Shown: positions 33,051 through 41,356, numbered from the stretch's first letter. The stretch: 64,000 nucleotides of DNA from Humibacter albus DSM 18994 (GCF_000421825.1 NZ_ATXT01000016.1:124001-188000), one strand, 5' to 3'. A program made the numbers and translations. Notes: generated by a model from the sequence alone, not told the origin.

Positions 33051-33560
33051 TCAGCCCCGGCCGTCCCGCGCCACCTGCTCGGCGGCGGCGTTCCGGAGCA
33101 TGCGCAGAGCGCCGAGCACGGTCTGGGCGACGACCTCGGCCGGGCCGCCGTCGAAGTGGCATTCGCGCACCTCACGCGTGTAGCGGGAACGCACGGCGAT
33201 GAAGACGGTGCCGACCGGCGCGTCCTCGGCGGGTTCCGGTCCGCCTTCCCCTGTCACCGCGACGGCAAGATGCGCGCCCGTGAGCCGGATCGCTCCTCGC
33301 GCCATCTGCTCGGAGCAGGTCGCGGTCACGACCCGACCCGGCTCGACCCCGAGCACGTCGGCCTTCATCCGGGGCGAATAGGCGACGATGCCGCCTGCGA
33401 ACCACTCGGACGCCGAGTCCGCCGCGCCGAGCCGACTCGCGATGGCGCCGCTCGTCAGCGACTCCGCGCACGTGATGGTCAGGTTTCCGTCCTGCGCGAG
33501 CGCCGCAATCGAAGCCGCTTCGGCTCTGCATTCGTCGTCCAGTTCACCCACTCGAGGCAT
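33051..33560 (-). CDS. pncC: Nicotinamide-nucleotide amidase (CinA C-terminal domain)
   Basis: A 169-residue protein with the CinA-C motifs: LTITCAESLTSGAIASRLGAADSASEWFAGGIVAYSPRMKADVLGV, RGAIRLTGAHLAVAVTGEGGPEP and GTVFIAV. It deamidates NMN to nicotinic acid mononucleotide in NAD recycling. The usual CAESCTGG is CAESLTSG here; the catalytic Ser/Lys relay should still be present. It is the stand-alone form, without the N-terminal MoaB-like domain. The start at 33560 has TAGAAC six bases upstream, near the leaderless -10. Confidence 0.88.
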   Translation of the reverse strand: MPRVGELDDECRAEAASIAALAQDGNLTITCAESLTSGAIASRLGAADSASEWFAGGIVAYSPRMKADVLGVEPGRVVTATCSEQMARGAIRLTGAHLAVAVTGEGGPEPAEDAPVGTVFIAVRSRYTREVRECHFDGGPAEVVAQTVLGALRMLRNAAAEQVARDGRG

Positions 33561-33720
33561 GTCGCCGTTCTAGCGTGCGACGACGACCGGTCGGCAGGCC
33601 TTGACCACCGAGGTGCGGACGACTATTCCGGTGCGGATCCCCACGGCACTGTCCTCGGGACCGGTCGGGTGCGTCATCGTGATGAGCGGCACCGAAGCCG
33701 CCATCGAGCAAGGAGAGATC

Positions 33721-34050
33721 ATGCCGTACGTACTATTCATCTGCACGGACCCGTCGGCGGAGCCCTATGACGCCGACCAGGACGACATCGAGGAATGGGT
33801 CGACGAGCTGAACGCGTCCGGCAAGCACCTCGACGGCAACCGGCTGCGCCCGATCGAGGATGCCACCACCGTCATGGTGCGCGGCGGCGAGCGCGTCGTC
33901 GCCGCCGGCCCGTTCACCGAGACACGGGAGTGGATCGCCGGGTACGACCTCATCGAGGCGGACGACCTCGACGAGGCCATCGACGTCGCGGCGAAGCACC
34001 CGATGGCACGGTTCGGCCGCGTCGAGGTGCGGCCGGTGTGGCCGTTCTGA
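33721..34050 (+). CDS. YCII/DGPF-family protein, copy A
   Basis: A 109-residue protein with the YCII/DGPF features: MPYVLFICTDPSAEPYDADQDDIEEWVDELNASG, then GNRLRPIEDATTVMVRGGERVVAAGPFTETREWIAGYDLIEADDLDEAIDVAAKHPMARFGRVEVRPVWPF, where AGPFTE replaces DGPF. These small proteins accompany ECF42 sigma factors. It is nearly the same as the protein at 37042, but its own sigma gene is cut off after 22 codons. AAGGAGA supports ATG 33721. The product may still act with the remaining intact sigma factor. Confidence 0.9.
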   Translation: MPYVLFICTDPSAEPYDADQDDIEEWVDELNASGKHLDGNRLRPIEDATTVMVRGGERVVAAGPFTETREWIAGYDLIEADDLDEAIDVAAKHPMARFGRVEVRPVWPF

Positions 34051-34129
34051 ACGAGCCGATGCCGCGGCCGCTCTGTCATGCGATCGACGAGCGACCAGCG
34101 GACGGCCGAGTGGGCCCCGACCCTCTGCA

Positions 34130-34194
34130 CTATTTCAGGCCATATCGGGTCAGATCGATATATCTGACGCCTGGTCGAAGATGGCCTGAAATAG
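34130..34194. repeat. Nested inverted repeat, copy A
   Basis: CTATTTCAGGCCAT (34130-34143) pairs perfectly with ATGGCCTGAAATAG (34181-34194). An inner stem GTCAGAT/ATCTGAC lies within. It separates the YCII gene from the sigma remnant. The same element recurs at 37481-37545 and, decayed, at 38981-39038. Confidence 0.7.
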
Positions 34195-34210
34195 TTCGGC
34201 CGGGCGGGAA

Positions 34211-34276
34211 ATGACCCGCGTCAATCGCCGCGAAGGAGCCGCCACGCTGACCAGCACGGTCGTCGCCGACAACGCG
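34211..34276 (+). pseudogene. ECF42 sigma gene remnant (first 22 codons)
   Basis: The frame from ATG 34211 reads MTRVNRREGAATLTSTVVADNA, matching the first 22 residues of the intact sigma factor at 37562 (MTPVDRREGAAALTSTVAADHA). Homology then ends abruptly at the stop codon of the opposing gene. The sigma-2 region and everything after it is missing, so this is a truncated copy. Confidence 0.85.
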
Positions 34277-35581
34277 TCAGGCACCGGGTCCGACATAGCG
34301 CCCGCGTGGGCGAAGCCTCAACGGGCGCTGTTCGTACTCGTCGAGGGCATGGGCGATCCAGCCGACCATGCGCGAGACGGCGAAAATCGCGGGCCCGGCG
34401 TCGGAAGGCATCCCGGCCGCGATGGTGAGCGCGGCGAGCGCCAGGTCGACGTTCGGATGCCGATGCGTGCGCTCTTCGACTTGCGCGGCGAGTGAGTCCA
34501 CAGCACCGATCACCCGGGAGCCGCCAGGAAGGTCGCGTGCGATCAGCGGCAGCAGGATGCCCGCGCGCGCGTCGATGCGCGGATACAACGGCTGCCCGAA
34601 TCCCGGGACCGGACGCGCGGTGCGGGCGACGGTCTGCGCGATGGCGGTGCGGGCGTCCGCACCGTCGAGTACGAGCCGGATCAGCCCCGACGCCGCCTCG
34701 CTCGCATTCCCGTGCAGGGCCGAGTCGAGCGCGCCGAGGCCGCTCGACACGACGGCGTACGGCGTCGCACGCGCAGAGGCGGCCACGCGGGCCGCCAGTG
34801 TCGAGGTCGCGAGATCGTGGTCGGCGAGGAGAACGAGTGCAGCGTCGAGCACACCGGCCTCGGAGGCGGTGGGCCTGCGGCCGGCGAGAGCCTGCCACAG
34901 CGCGGCAGCGATCCCGGTACGGGGACCGCGCCGCTCCGTGGCCAGCGCCGCCACAACCCCGGCGATCAGGCGTTCGGCCGCGCCGCGCACCGCATCCGGC
35001 CCCAGATCGTGCCTGGTCGGATCGGCGGCGCCGAGCATGGGCACCGCGACCTGGAGACGGTCGAGCGTGCGCGCGGACGACGGCAACGCGGCGAGAGCCG
35101 TGCGGGCGGAGGCGACGGCATCCAGATCGGGCGCGAACAGTGCACCCGAGACGTCCGGCCGTGGCGATCCGGCCGGATCGCCGGCCGCGATGTCATCGGG
35201 TTCGCCGCCACCAGCATCGCCCCCGAGCTCGTCGCCGAGGCGCCGCCACAGCCAGCGGGCCACCTGTTCGAAGGAGTGATCCCTGACGAGGTCGGCAGCC
35301 GGGAGACCCCGGAAGTACAGCTCGCCGTCCTCGATCCGCGCCACGTCGGTGTCGAGGACCATGAGCGGGGATCCGGCGGCCGGCGGTGCCGCCTGGCGAG
35401 CGGCCCCGGCACGACGCGCGTCGGCGAACGCCTCGATCTCGAGCGGATCGAACGTGGAACCGTGCACGTCGCGCTCGCGGCTCAGCAGCCCGCGGGAGAC
35501 GTAGGCGTAGAGCGTCTGCGGTTTCACGCCCAGCCGGGCCGCCGCCTGCGCCGCGGTCAACCGAGGAAGTGCGGTGGCCAT
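34277..35581 (-). CDS. Citrate synthase-like protein with N-terminal HTH, likely non-catalytic
   Basis: A 434-residue fusion. Residues about 1-50 are a MerR/excisionase-type helix-turn-helix (LTAAQAAARLGVKPQTLYAYVSRGLLSRERDVHGSTFDPLEIEAF). The remainder is a citrate synthase fold. ALHGNASEAA keeps the first catalytic His region, but the second is GFGQPLY, where active enzymes have GFGH, so the oxaloacetate-binding His is Gln. NVDLALAAL keeps Asp. It is therefore likely a metabolite-sensing DNA-binding protein or inactive partner. It is divergent to an intact citrate synthase 62 bp away. ATG 35581 has the leaderless -10 TATGCT. The gene ends exactly at the duplication junction. Confidence 0.8.
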   Translation of the reverse strand: MATALPRLTAAQAAARLGVKPQTLYAYVSRGLLSRERDVHGSTFDPLEIEAFADARRAGAARQAAPPAAGSPLMVLDTDVARIEDGELYFRGLPAADLVRDHSFEQVARWLWRRLGDELGGDAGGGEPDDIAAGDPAGSPRPDVSGALFAPDLDAVASARTALAALPSSARTLDRLQVAVPMLGAADPTRHDLGPDAVRGAAERLIAGVVAALATERRGPRTGIAAALWQALAGRRPTASEAGVLDAALVLLADHDLATSTLAARVAASARATPYAVVSSGLGALDSALHGNASEAASGLIRLVLDGADARTAIAQTVARTARPVPGFGQPLYPRIDARAGILLPLIARDLPGGSRVIGAVDSLAAQVEERTHRHPNVDLALAALTIAAGMPSDAGPAIFAVSRMVGWIAHALDEYEQRPLRLRPRGRYVGPGA

Positions 35582-35587
35582 GGTGCC

Positions 35588-35593
35588 AGCATA
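35588..35593 (-). promoter_or_regulatory. Leaderless -10 box TATGCT for the HTH-citrate synthase
   Basis: TATGCT, 6 bases, ATG on the minus strand. The 62-bp divergent gap also holds the 10-bp palindrome TCAACGTTGA and a second TGATCAAG element, a likely site for the HTH protein itself. Confidence 0.55.
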
Positions 35594-35643
35594 TTGATTG
35601 GATCAACGTTGACGAAGCGCTGATCAAGACTCACTCTGAAGAC

Positions 35644-36780
35644 ATGTCTTCTGCGATCGAACCCACCGTCGCGCCGCGCGGACTCTCCGGCGTCATCGTG
35701 ACCGAGACGTCCATCGGCGACGTACTCGGCTCCGAGGGCCGCTACCACTACCGCGGCCACGACGCGGTCGAGCTGGCGCGCGCGGGCGACTTCGAGCGCG
35801 CCTGGCACCTGCTCGCGCTCGGATCGCTGCCCGACGCGGATGCCGCCACCCGCTTCCGCGATCGAGTCGCGTCCCTGCGCACGCCGCCCGCCGCCGTCCG
35901 CGACTTCGTGGCCGACGCCGCGCGAAGCGGCGCCCTCTCGCCGATCCGCGGACTCCAGTCGACGCTGCCGGCGCTGGCCGCGGCTCGCGGATCGCGCGCC
36001 CTCTACGACCTCGACGAGGCCGAGCGCGTCGAGGAGGCGCTGGCGTTCGCGGCGGCGACTCCGGGCATCCTCGCCGCGTTCCATCGCGCACGGAACGGGC
36101 TCGCGCCCTTTCCGGATGCCGCGCGCGAGCCCTCGCCGCGCGGTACCGTCGCCGACTATCTGCGCCGCGTGATCGGTAAGGAGCCGGACGACCGCGCCGT
36201 GCACGCCGTCAGCGCCTACCTCATCGCCACCCTCGACCACGGGCTCAACGCGTCCACGTTCACGACCCGGGTGATCGCGTCGACGGGCGCAGACATGGCA
36301 TCCTGCATCACCGGCGGACTCGGTGCCCTCTCCGGCCCGCTGCACGGCGGCGCACCCAGCCGCGCTCTCGATGCTTTGGATGCCGTCGGGAGCATCGACC
36401 GCATCGAGCCGTTCGTGCGCGGTGAGCTCGCCGCGGGGCGCAGGCTGATGGGCTTCGGGCACGCGGTGTACCGCACCGCGGACCCCCGCTCGCGGCTGCT
36501 CAAACAGGTCGCGCTCGACTTCGGGGGACCTCGCGTCGAGCTGGCGATGGCGTATGAGGAGACGGCCGAACGGCTCCTTGCCGAGCACAAGCCGGGCCGC
36601 GAGCTTCACACCAACGTCGAGTTCTATGCCGCAGTCGTGCTCGAACAGTGCGGGGTACCCCGCGAGATGTTCACGCCGACGTTTGCCATGGCCCGCACCG
36701 TCGGCTGGAGTGCACACGTGCTCGAGCAGGCGCGCGACTCGAAGATCATCAGGCCGTCGTCGCGGTACGTGGCGGCCTGA
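35644..36780 (+). CDS. Citrate synthase (or 2-methylcitrate synthase)
   Basis: A 378-residue enzyme that condenses an acyl-CoA with oxaloacetate. It starts GLSGVIVTETSIGDVLGSEGRYHYRGHDAVELA, typical of the short actinobacterial CitA/PrpC-type enzymes. Catalytic blocks are LSGPLHGGAPSRAL (His), LMGFGHAVYRTADPRS (His and Arg) and HTNVEFYAAVVLEQCGVP, where Glu replaces the usual Asp, as is seen in some members of this subgroup. Whether the substrate is acetyl- or propionyl-CoA cannot be told. ATG 35644 is preceded by CACTCT and six bases. Divergently paired with the HTH homologue. Confidence 0.85.
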   Translation: MSSAIEPTVAPRGLSGVIVTETSIGDVLGSEGRYHYRGHDAVELARAGDFERAWHLLALGSLPDADAATRFRDRVASLRTPPAAVRDFVADAARSGALSPIRGLQSTLPALAAARGSRALYDLDEAERVEEALAFAAATPGILAAFHRARNGLAPFPDAAREPSPRGTVADYLRRVIGKEPDDRAVHAVSAYLIATLDHGLNASTFTTRVIASTGADMASCITGGLGALSGPLHGGAPSRALDALDAVGSIDRIEPFVRGELAAGRRLMGFGHAVYRTADPRSRLLKQVALDFGGPRVELAMAYEETAERLLAEHKPGRELHTNVEFYAAVVLEQCGVPREMFTPTFAMARTVGWSAHVLEQARDSKIIRPSSRYVAA

Positions 36781-36793
36781 TCATCCGTGGCGG

Positions 36794-36812
36794 CGTCACG
36801 ACCGTCGTGACG
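36794..36812. promoter_or_regulatory. Palindrome after the citrate synthase stop
   Basis: CGTCACGAC-C-GTCGTGACG has 9-bp arms around a single base, 14 bp after the citrate synthase stop. It could be a terminator stem or an operator for the ECF42 module. Confidence 0.4.
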
Positions 36813-37041
36813 TCCCGGACGTACACCGTCGGTGACTTCCGATCGACCCCGTTCACCGGGATCACGACGTCGCCCTGGCGTCGGACCGCGCGGTGCCGGC
36901 GAGCGCTCGGCGCGCACAGGCGTCCATCGACGTTGTGACGACGTTCTCATGAACGGGTTCCGGCGGTACTGTCCTCATGACCGTCTCTCGTGCGTCATCA
37001 CTGTGAGCGGCACCGACGCCGTGAATGAGCGAGGAGAGATC

Positions 37042-37371
37042 ATGCAGTACGTACTGTTCATCTGCACGGACCCGACGGCGGAGCCCTACGACGCCGATCA
37101 GGACAACATCGAAGAGTGGGTCGGTGAGCTACAGAAGACCGGCAAGCGCCTCGATGGCAACCGCCTTCGTCCGATCGATGATGCCACGACCGTCATGGTG
37201 CGCGGCGGCGAGCGCGTCGTCGCCGCCGGCCCGTTCACCGAGACACGGGAGTGGATCGCCGGATACGACCTCATCGAGGCGGACGATCTCGACGAGGCGA
37301 TCGAGATCGCGGCGAAGCACCCGATGGCCCGGTTCGGTCGCGTCGAGGTGCGGCCGGTGTGGCCGTTCTGA
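37042..37371 (+). CDS. YCII/DGPF-family protein, copy B
   Basis: A 109-residue protein, MQYVLFICTDPTAEPYDADQDNIEEWVGELQKTG, then the same body as copy A. It lies 190 bp upstream of the intact ECF42 sigma factor, the conserved arrangement of the group, where DGPF genes are members of the sigma regulon. GAGGAGA supports ATG 37042. Upstream, TACTGT near 36967 could be part of its promoter; the known ECF42 promoter consensus could not be confirmed. Confidence 0.92.
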   Translation: MQYVLFICTDPTAEPYDADQDNIEEWVGELQKTGKRLDGNRLRPIDDATTVMVRGGERVVAAGPFTETREWIAGYDLIEADDLDEAIEIAAKHPMARFGRVEVRPVWPF

Positions 37372-37480
37372 GCGAGCCGATGCCGCGGCCGCGCCGTCAG
37401 GCGATCGACGAGCAACCAGCGGACGGCCGGGTGGGCCCCGACCCTCTGCACTATTGCCGAGTGAGCCCCGACCCTCTGCA

Positions 37481-37545
37481 CTATTTCAGGCCATATCGGG
37501 TCAGATCGATATATCTGACGTGTGGTCTGAAATGGCCTGAAAAAG
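37481..37545. repeat. Nested inverted repeat, copy B
   Basis: CTATTTCAGGCCAT (37481-37494) pairs with ATGGCCTGAAAAAG (37532-37545) with one mismatch, and the inner GTCAGAT/ATCTGAC stem is kept. It lies 16 bp upstream of the sigma start codon, so it can fold in the mRNA leader and affect the sigma yield. Confidence 0.7.
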
Positions 37546-37561
37546 TTCGGCCGAGCGGGAA

Positions 37562-38983
37562 ATGACCCCCGTCGACCGCCGCGAAGGAGCCGCCGCGCTG
37601 ACCAGCACGGTCGCCGCCGACCACGCGCGCATCATCGCGGCCGTCATCCGGTCGGTCGGCGACTGGCAGCTGGCCGAAGACGCCCTGCAGGATGCCTACG
37701 AGCGCGCCCTCAGCGCCTGGTCGCGCGACGGCGTGCCGACCAACCCAGCCGGGTGGCTGGTGACGACGGCACGGCGCCGCGCGATCGACCTGCTGCGGCG
37801 AGCAGGAACACAGGATGCCGCCACCCGTCGGCTCGCCATCGAGCTCGGTCTGCGCGAGTCCAACGGCCGTACGGTGCGCGTGCCGCCGAACGGAGCGGGA
37901 TCGCAGCAACCAGGTCTCGCCGACGGTGCGGAGGCCGATGACCCCGGCCCGGTGGCGACGGGCGGCGGCTCGACAGCTCGTGATCCGTTCCAGGAGCTCG
38001 GCGCGGACTCCGGGGCAGGATTCGACGACGATCGCCTGCGCCTCGTCTTCACGTGCGCGCACCCCGCCCTCACCATGGAGGCGCGGGTCGCGTTGACACT
38101 GCGTACCGTGCTCGGCCGGCCGGTCGCCGAGATCGGTCGTCTGTTCTTCACGAGCGAGCCGACCATGCAGAAGCGTCTCGTGAGGGCGCGGGCGAAGATC
38201 GCGCATGCAGGCATCCCGTACCGAGTGCCGACGACGAGGGAACTGCCGGAGCGCATGGGCGGGGTGCTCACAGTGCTGTACCTGCTGTTCACCGCGGGCT
38301 ACTCGTCGCCCGAGCCGGACGACGCGCACGACGCCCTCTGCATGGACGCGATCGGACTGGTGCGCACCGTTCTGTCCCTGTTGCCGGCGGATGCGCCCGA
38401 GCAGCTCGAGGCATCCGGGCTGCTGGCGTTGATGTCGACCCAGCAGGCACGGCGCCGGGCACGGTTCCGCGACGGCGCCGCCGTGACCATGCGCGAGCAG
38501 GACCGCACGCTCTGGGATCGCGACGCCATCGCCCAGGCGCAGCGCGTGCTCGACCGCACACTCGCCCGCGCCAGCCACGAGCGGATGCCCGTGGGCCCGT
38601 ACGTGCTGCAGGCCGCGATCGCGCTCGAGCACGCGCGCCCCGCCGAGGCGGCCGACACGGATTGGGTACGGATCACGCAGCTCCATCGCACGTTGGCGGC
38701 CGTCGCGCCGTCACCGAGCGGGACCCTCGCTCGGGCCGTCGCGGAGGGCCACGCGCACGGCCCTGCCGCCGGCCTGGCTCTGCTCGACGGCCTTGACGGC
38801 CTCACGGAGAGCCACCTCTTCCACGCCGTGCGAGGGGAACTGCTCGAACAGAGCGGCGACCGGGATGCCGCCCGAGCCGCCTTTCTGCGCGCTGCGTCAA
38901 CCGCCCCTTCCGCCGCCGAGTGCGCCGACCTGCTGCGGCGCGCCGACGAGGTCGGGCCGCCGAGGTCGGGCCGCGTGCCGTAA
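37562..38983 (+). CDS. ECF42-type RNA polymerase sigma factor with C-terminal extension
   Basis: A 473-residue sigma-70-family protein. Region 2 is IIAAVIRSVGDWQLAEDALQDAYERALSAW ... PAGWLVTTARRRAIDLLRR, and region 4 is ARVALTLRTVLGRPVAEIGRLFFTSEPTMQKRLVRARAKI. Residues about 225-473 are the long helical, TPR-like extension of the ECF42 group (GVLTVLYLLFTAGYSS; QAIALEHAR; LLEQSGDRDAARAAFLRAA). The linker between regions 2 and 4 holds a Gly/Pro/Ala-rich insert (about 105-145). ECF42 factors lack a classic anti-sigma and are tied to DGPF proteins, of which two are present. The stop codon TAA lies inside a third degenerate inverted repeat. Confidence 0.92.
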   Translation: MTPVDRREGAAALTSTVAADHARIIAAVIRSVGDWQLAEDALQDAYERALSAWSRDGVPTNPAGWLVTTARRRAIDLLRRAGTQDAATRRLAIELGLRESNGRTVRVPPNGAGSQQPGLADGAEADDPGPVATGGGSTARDPFQELGADSGAGFDDDRLRLVFTCAHPALTMEARVALTLRTVLGRPVAEIGRLFFTSEPTMQKRLVRARAKIAHAGIPYRVPTTRELPERMGGVLTVLYLLFTAGYSSPEPDDAHDALCMDAIGLVRTVLSLLPADAPEQLEASGLLALMSTQQARRRARFRDGAAVTMREQDRTLWDRDAIAQAQRVLDRTLARASHERMPVGPYVLQAAIALEHARPAEAADTDWVRITQLHRTLAAVAPSPSGTLARAVAEGHAHGPAAGLALLDGLDGLTESHLFHAVRGELLEQSGDRDAARAAFLRAASTAPSAAECADLLRRADEVGPPRSGRVP

Positions 38984-39038
38984 TTCAGGACGCATCGGGC
39001 AGATCGACATATCCGAGGTGTGAGCCGAAATAGCCTGA
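38981..39038. repeat. Nested inverted repeat, decayed copy C
   Basis: TAATTCAGG ... ATCGGGCAGATCGACATATC ... GAAATAGCCTGA aligns along its length with copies A and B but has several mismatches. It begins at the ECF42 stop codon. Confidence 0.55.
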
Positions 39039-39148
39039 CGCGAAAGTCCTGCCCTTCGACTCGCTGCGCTCGCTCAGGGAGCAGCACGGCGCTTGCCCAG
39101 GAGGCAGCAGCAGAGCGCTTGCTCAGGGAGCAGCAGGGACTTCTGCCC

Positions 39149-40438
39149 CTACTCCTCCAGCAGGTCGTGACGCACGACGATCGCGTCGCGCGCCGGGCCG
39201 ACGCCGATCGCCGAGTACCGGGCCCCGGACATCCGCTCGAGCGCCAGCACATACTGCTGCGCGTTCTCAGGCAGGTCCTCGAACGAACGAGCGCCCTGGA
39301 TGTCCTCGTTCCAGCCCGGGAACTCCTCGTAGATCGGCACCGCGTGATGGAAGTCCGACTGCGACGACGGCACCTCGTCGTGACGCACACCGTCCACGTC
39401 GTACGCGACGCATACCGGGATGCGCTCCAGGCCGGTGAGCGTGTCGAGCTTGGTCAGCACGAAGTCCGTCACGCCGTTGATGCGCGTCGCGTAGCGCGCG
39501 ACAGGCGCGTCGAACCACCCGGTGCGACGCGGGCGACCCGTCGTCGTGCCGAACTCCGCGCCGCGCTGCCGCAGCCACTCGCCCTGCTCGTCGTGCAGCT
39601 CCGTCGGGAACGGACCCGCGCCCACCCGCGTCGTGTACGCCTTGACGATCGCGATCACGCGGTCGATGCGGTTCGGTCCGACGCCCGACCCCGTGGCGGC
39701 GCCGCCCGCCGTGGACGACGAGGACGTGACGAACGGATACGTGCCGTGGTCGACATCCAGCATCGTGGCCTGCCCGGCCTCGAACAGCACCTGCTTGCCC
39801 TCGTCGAGCGCACGGTTCAGCAGCAGCGACGTGTCGGCCACCATGGGCCGCACGCGTTCGGCGTACGACAGCAGGTCGTCGACGACCTCGTCCACCTCGA
39901 TGGCACGCCGGTTGTAGACCTTGAGCAGCAGGTGATTCTTCTGCTCGAGCGCACCCTCGACCTTCTGGCGCAGGATGCCCTCGTCGAACAGATCCTGCAC
40001 GCGGATGCCCACCCGATTGATCTTGTCGGCATACGTCGGCCCGATGCCGCGCCCGGTCGTGCCGATCTGGCGCTTGCCGAGGAAGCGCTCGGTCACCTTG
40101 TCCATCGTGCGGTGGTACTGCGTGATGATGTGGGCGTTCGACGAGATCACGAGGCGCGAGACATCCACACCGCGCTCGATCAGGCCGTCGAGCTCCTCAC
40201 ACAGCACCTCGAGGTCGACCACCACGCCATTGCCGATCACCGGCGTGACGCCCTCGGTAAGGATGCCCGACGGCAGCAGGTGCAGCGCGTACTTCTCGTC
40301 GCCGACCACCACCGTGTGCCCGGCGTTGTTGCCGCCGTTGAACTTCACGACGTAATCGATGCGACCGCCCAGAAGGTCGGTGGCCTTGCCTTTACCCTCG
40401 TCGCCCCACTGGGCACCGACGATCACTGATGCGGGCAT
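39149..40438 (-). CDS. purA: Adenylosuccinate synthetase
   Basis: A 429-residue GTP-dependent enzyme that joins IMP and aspartate to adenylosuccinate in AMP synthesis. [16 protein letters not shown] (P-loop) at residues 8-23 is the family signature, with [79 protein letters not shown] and [14 protein letters not shown] all in place. Start 40438 has AGGAG five bases upstream. It lies far from the other purine genes, but with DUF3151 as near neighbour, as in mycobacteria. A TAGGCT -10-like box sits at 40574-40579 on its strand. Confidence 0.97.
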   Translation of the reverse strand: MPASVIVGAQWGDEGKGKATDLLGGRIDYVVKFNGGNNAGHTVVVGDEKYALHLLPSGILTEGVTPVIGNGVVVDLEVLCEELDGLIERGVDVSRLVISSNAHIITQYHRTMDKVTERFLGKRQIGTTGRGIGPTYADKINRVGIRVQDLFDEGILRQKVEGALEQKNHLLLKVYNRRAIEVDEVVDDLLSYAERVRPMVADTSLLLNRALDEGKQVLFEAGQATMLDVDHGTYPFVTSSSSTAGGAATGSGVGPNRIDRVIAIVKAYTTRVGAGPFPTELHDEQGEWLRQRGAEFGTTTGRPRRTGWFDAPVARYATRINGVTDFVLTKLDTLTGLERIPVCVAYDVDGVRHDEVPSSQSDFHHAVPIYEEFPGWNEDIQGARSFEDLPENAQQYVLALERMSGARYSAIGVGPARDAIVVRHDLLEE

Positions 40439-40474
40439 TCACGCTCCTGTGCTTGTTGTGCGCGCCGGTCCCCG

Positions 40475-40711
40475 CCCGGCGCGCCGCAGTCGGGCCGGTG
40501 CGCCGTCACGTCCGGCGACGTCCACGCCGCCGCCTCGCCACGCGTGTCACGCTGACGAGAAAACAGCGTGCCCAGCCTACCGGGACCACAGGACGCTCGG
40601 GCATCGCGCAAGCGCGCCGGTCCACCCCGACGCTCTCCCACACTCGGCTCCGCCGAGCGCGGGTCCCTCACGCGACGTGGGCCCAACCCGGCGCGCCGCA
40701 GTCGGGCCGGT
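40475..40711. repeat. Duplicated 25-bp sequence
   Basis: The same 25 bases, beginning CCCGGCGCGCCGCAGTCGGG, occur at 40475-40499 and 40687-40711 with no mismatch, 212 bp apart. They flank the purA promoter region. Confidence 0.85.
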
Positions 40712-40772
40712 CCACGGCCTCTCCCTGCATCGACTTCGCCGAGGCCGGAATGAAGTCGACCGGCGGAAAGAA

Positions 40773-40811
40773 GGATGCGCCGCACGGTGGGGGTGACCAT
40801 GCGGCGCATCC
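40773..40811. terminator. 12-bp perfect hairpin
   Basis: GGATGCGCCGCA (40773-40784) and TGCGGCGCATCC (40800-40811) pair perfectly around a 15-nt loop. No gene ends close by, so its role is unclear; an RNA element is possible. Confidence 0.45.
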
Positions 40812-41166
40812 GGAACCGCGGTGAGACCGAGGTTCGAGTGCCGGGGCCGTCGGGTACAGCCCCGGCACATTTGCCAGACGAATCACCCTGGTTCGTGCGC
40901 TGCCGCAGGCGGCAGGCTCACCGGAGCGATGGCGCCTGACACGTCGGGTCGTGTCATTGAGCGCGATACGCGAAGAGCGTCGCCTGTTCATTCGGGTTGA
41001 GGACGCTTCATTGCGCATCTACTTGAAGAGATGCCATTCGCGCCGAATCATGACGCCGCAGGCCGCATTGCACCCCCGAACTGGGGCCATCGGTGCTGGT
41101 TCAGGCGGTCGAACTCCTCGTCGGATCGCGGAGCCTCTGCCGCCTACTTTCGAACGCAGCCACGCT

Positions 41167-41283
41167 GTTCAAGTCGCAGGGTCAGCTTCGGTTCGAGTCG
41201 CAGAAGAGCTTCGGTTCACGTCGCGAAAATGCTTCCGCTCACCTCACGAAGAGAGCTTCCACTGAAGTCGCGAAAATTGCGGC
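41167..41283. repeat. Five degenerate tandem 23-24-bp repeats
   Basis: Units start at 41167, 41191, 41214, 41237 and 41261, with consensus GTTCAAGTCGCGAAAAGCTTC. An inverted, shorter copy follows at 41306-41324. The core matches the arms of the purC/MFS inverted repeat at 10662 and a single copy at 49150-49165. Confidence 0.7.
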
Positions 41284-41356
41284 TTACGCGACGGCGGGCG
41301 TCCAAGATTTGCGACTTTAACCGGAGCGAGCGCCAGCCTCGAATGGATCGGCCGCG

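Larger units (their letters stand above)
33648..34276. repeat. Segmental duplication, copy A (truncated ECF42 module)
   Basis: This 629-bp stretch is homologous to 36968-37627: the upstream region with ACTGTCCTC, a whole YCII gene, a nested inverted repeat, and the first 22 codons of the ECF42 sigma gene. Homology stops at 34276, and the next base is the stop codon of the converging citrate-synthase-like gene. The YCII genes differ at many third codon positions, so the duplication is old. Confidence 0.85.
36968..37627. repeat. Segmental duplication, copy B (source copy with intact sigma gene)
   Basis: Homologous to 33648-34276. Copy B carries a further 30-bp internal duplication between 37443 and 37480 (CTCTGCACTATT occurs twice) and leads into the full ECF42 gene. 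Confidence 0.85.
40439..41356. other. 918-bp region without a convincing gene
   Basis: No frame has the composition or motifs of a gene. The region holds a duplicated 25-bp sequence, a strong 12-bp hairpin and a run of five degenerate 23-24-bp repeats plus one inverted copy. It separates purA from DUF3151. Proteins read through it are Arg/Pro-rich, as expected of GC-rich non-coding DNA. Confidence 0.6.

Noticed and set aside
33648-37627. Composite transposon bounded by the duplicated segments
   Set aside because: There is no transposase, no terminal inverted repeat at the segment ends and no visible target-site duplication.
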